From positions 1 through 9,270 of the forward strand of contig JANOFE010000025.1 in NCBI GenBank assembly GCA_031413495.1: a DNA stretch of 9,270 nt. The letters are read 5' to 3'. The position numbers were made by a program, and so were the translations under genes. The stretch comes from JACMNW01 sp031413495. GTDB lineage: Bacteria > Pseudomonadota > Alphaproteobacteria > Rhodobacterales > Rhodobacteraceae. This document shows, one piece after another, positions 7,881 to 9,270 of the stretch. Position 1 is the stretch's first letter, and each line of letters opens with the position of its first letter. The notes under the pieces are model-generated. The model saw only the letters and a list, made by a program, of their open reading frames with translations. It was not told where the DNA came from and did not search any database.

Positions 7881-9270
7881 ATGATGACGACTTTTGCAGA
7901 TTTGGGCCTATCGCCCAAGATACTGGCAACATTGGCTAAAACCACCATCACCACGCCGACCCCTATTCAGGTGCAAGCCATCCCGCATATCATGGCGGGC
8001 CGCGATCTGATGGGCTTGGCGCAAACCGGCACCGGCAAAACCGCTGCGTTTGGCCTGCCCTTGCTGCACCGCTTGCTGGATATCGGCCACCCGCCGGGCC
8101 CGCGCAATGTGCGTGCGCTGATCCTGGCCCCAACGCGCGAACTTGTCGCCCAAATCGCTGTAAACCTTGAGGTTTTCACTAAAGGCACCTCGTGCAAAGT
8201 GCATACGGTTACCGGCGGCCAAAGCATTTTCCGGCAGACCGAACGCCTCGCCAAAGGCACCGATGTGCTAGTCGCAACCCCCGGACGCTTGATCGACCTG
8301 CTGGAGCGGAACGCGGTTAATCTGGAACACTGCGGTTACCTTGTGCTGGACGAGGCGGATCAGATGCTCGACATGGGTTTCATCCATGCATTGAAGAAAA
8401 TCGCCAAGCACATCCCGTTGAAAAGACAGACACTTCTGTTTTCGGCCACGATGCCGAAACTGATCGAGGATCTGGCCGATACCTACCTGCGCAATGCGAT
8501 CAAGGTGCAAGTCGCCCCCCCCGGCAAGCCGATTGAAAAAATCACCCAAGCCGTGCATTTCACCCCGCAGGGCGACAAGGCCAAGCTGCTGGAAACCTAC
8601 CTTAAGGGCCATCCCGGCGAACAGGCGCTGGTGTTCGGTCGCACCAAGCATGGCTCTGAAAAGCTTATGAAATTGCTGGTATCCTGGGGCTTTAGCGCTG
8701 GGTCCATTCACGGCAACAAAAGTCAGAACCAACGTGACCGCACCTTGACCGATTTCCGCGAAGCTAAGCTTGACGTACTGGTTGCAACCGATGTGGCGGC
8801 GCGCGGCATTGATATCCCCGGCGTGCGCCACGTTTACAACTATGACATGCCAAATGTGCCAGAAAACTATGTGCACCGCATAGGCCGCACTGCCCGTGCC
8901 GGGGCCGAAGGCAAGGCAATTGCATTCTGTGCGCCGGCGGAAATGGATGAGTTTAAGGCTATTGAAAAAATGCTGAAAACGCCGCTTCCCGTAATCGGTG
9001 GCGCGCCTTGGGCGGGCGATGCGATATCGGCTGCGGCAAAATCGAACCAAAACCGTGGCGGGCGTCAGCAGCCAAAAGGCACGCAGCAACGCAGTGGGCA
9101 AAAGTCTGCCGGACCAAAACCTGCGGGGGCGAAACCGGCAGGTCTGGCGGGCCAGAACCGCTTTGCGGGCAAGCCATCGGCAAAGCCGTCAAACCGGCCA
9201 GATGGCGGGCAAAATGCGCCGCGCAAATCGGTGCGCCATTCCGGGCAAAGCCGCCCGAAATCGGCCGCGG
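7881..9270 (+). CDS. DEAD-box ATP-dependent RNA helicase, RhlE type (3' end outside window)
   Basis: The frame is open for 463 codons from ATG 7881 and runs off the window, so the gene is partial at its 3' end. It is a cytosolic ATP-driven RNA remodeller of the kind acting in ribosome assembly, RNA decay and cold growth. All core motifs are in order: Q-motif glutamine Q30 in TPTPIQ, AQTGTGKT at 47-54, PTREL at 84-88, TPGR at 133-136, DEAD at 157-160, SAT at 188-190, VATDVAARGID at 301-311 and HRIGRTAR at 332-339. From about residue 374 the tail is low complexity, rich in K, R, Q, G, P and A with repeated KPAG/GKPS words, as in RhlE-like proteins that bind RNA non-specifically. Start: ATG 7881 is 3 nt and ATG 7884 is 6 nt after GGAAAG (7872-7877), so the true first codon may be 7884. 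RhlE is the best subfamily match but is not certain. Confidence 0.95.
   Translation, partial: MMTTFADLGLSPKILATLAKTTITTPTPIQVQAIPHIMAGRDLMGLAQTGTGKTAAFGLPLLHRLLDIGHPPGPRNVRALILAPTRELVAQIAVNLEVFTKGTSCKVHTVTGGQSIFRQTERLAKGTDVLVATPGRLIDLLERNAVNLEHCGYLVLDEADQMLDMGFIHALKKIAKHIPLKRQTLLFSATMPKLIEDLADTYLRNAIKVQVAPPGKPIEKITQAVHFTPQGDKAKLLETYLKGHPGEQALVFGRTKHGSEKLMKLLVSWGFSAGSIHGNKSQNQRDRTLTDFREAKLDVLVATDVAARGIDIPGVRHVYNYDMPNVPENYVHRIGRTARAGAEGKAIAFCAPAEMDEFKAIEKMLKTPLPVIGGAPWAGDAISAAAKSNQNRGGRQQPKGTQQRSGQKSAGPKPAGAKPAGLAGQNRFAGKPSAKPSNRPDGGQNAPRKSVRHSGQSRPKSAA

Noticed and set aside
7673..7939. 88-codon + strand frame before the helicase gene
   Set aside because: It overlaps the helicase start in another frame, has low-complexity Arg/Gly/Ala content and no SD, and looks like non-coding sequence.
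7610..7954. Possible BrnT-like toxin upstream of the BrnA-like gene on the minus strand
   Set aside because: The two open frames there (to 7862 and 7954) show no BrnT features such as the WD/H-x-V core pattern, and one runs antisense into the helicase gene.
8268..9101. 277-codon open frame on the minus strand inside the helicase gene
   Set aside because: The + strand encodes all DEAD-box motifs across the same bases. The minus-strand product looks like an antisense artefact.

Overview
The window looks like a chromosomal segment from an alphaproteobacterium, most likely Rhodobacterales/Rhodobacteraceae. The reasons are GC-rich coding sequence with strong G/C third positions, an alphaproteobacterial-style CarB, a DUF3147-type small membrane protein, and the G/C-palindrome style of the small repeats. 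This assignment is an inference from style and families, not from a marker gene.

Layout: (1) 1-1717 holds an APC-superfamily amino acid/choline-type permease on the + strand, closed by a strong intrinsic terminator. (2) 1737-2087 is a small DUF3147-like membrane protein. (3) 2175-5558 is carB, the large subunit of carbamoyl phosphate synthase, with its own candidate promoter; carA is not adjacent. CarB carries an in-frame G/C palindrome in the linker after its first ATP-grasp half. (4) 5545-5618 is a compact structure of nested inverted repeats plus a direct repeat over the carB stop, including a strong terminator hairpin. (5) 5659-6411 is an AT-richer gene for an unrecognised 250-aa soluble protein. 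(6) 7573-6432 on the minus strand holds three small genes: a BrnA-like ribbon-helix-helix (RHH) protein, a PIN-domain toxin and an RHH antitoxin. The last two overlap by ATGA with toxin first. (7) 7574-7880 is a non-coding divergent region with three GCACGC motifs spaced exactly 11 bp apart and several hairpins. (8) 7881-9270 is a DEAD-box RNA helicase of the RhlE type, cut by the window end in its basic low-complexity tail.

The permease, carB and helicase look like ordinary core genes. The stretch from about 5559 to 7880 looks like a small accessory insert between carB and the helicase gene: a base-composition outlier, a toxin-antitoxin pair, an orphan BrnA-like regulator and repeat-like DNA. 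I see no CRISPR array, tRNA, rRNA, transposase or integrase. No large new system is evident. The points most worth checking are the 11-bp-phased repeats, the chain of minimal ORFs leading into the PIN toxin, the nested repeat at the end of carB and the unrecognised 250-aa protein.
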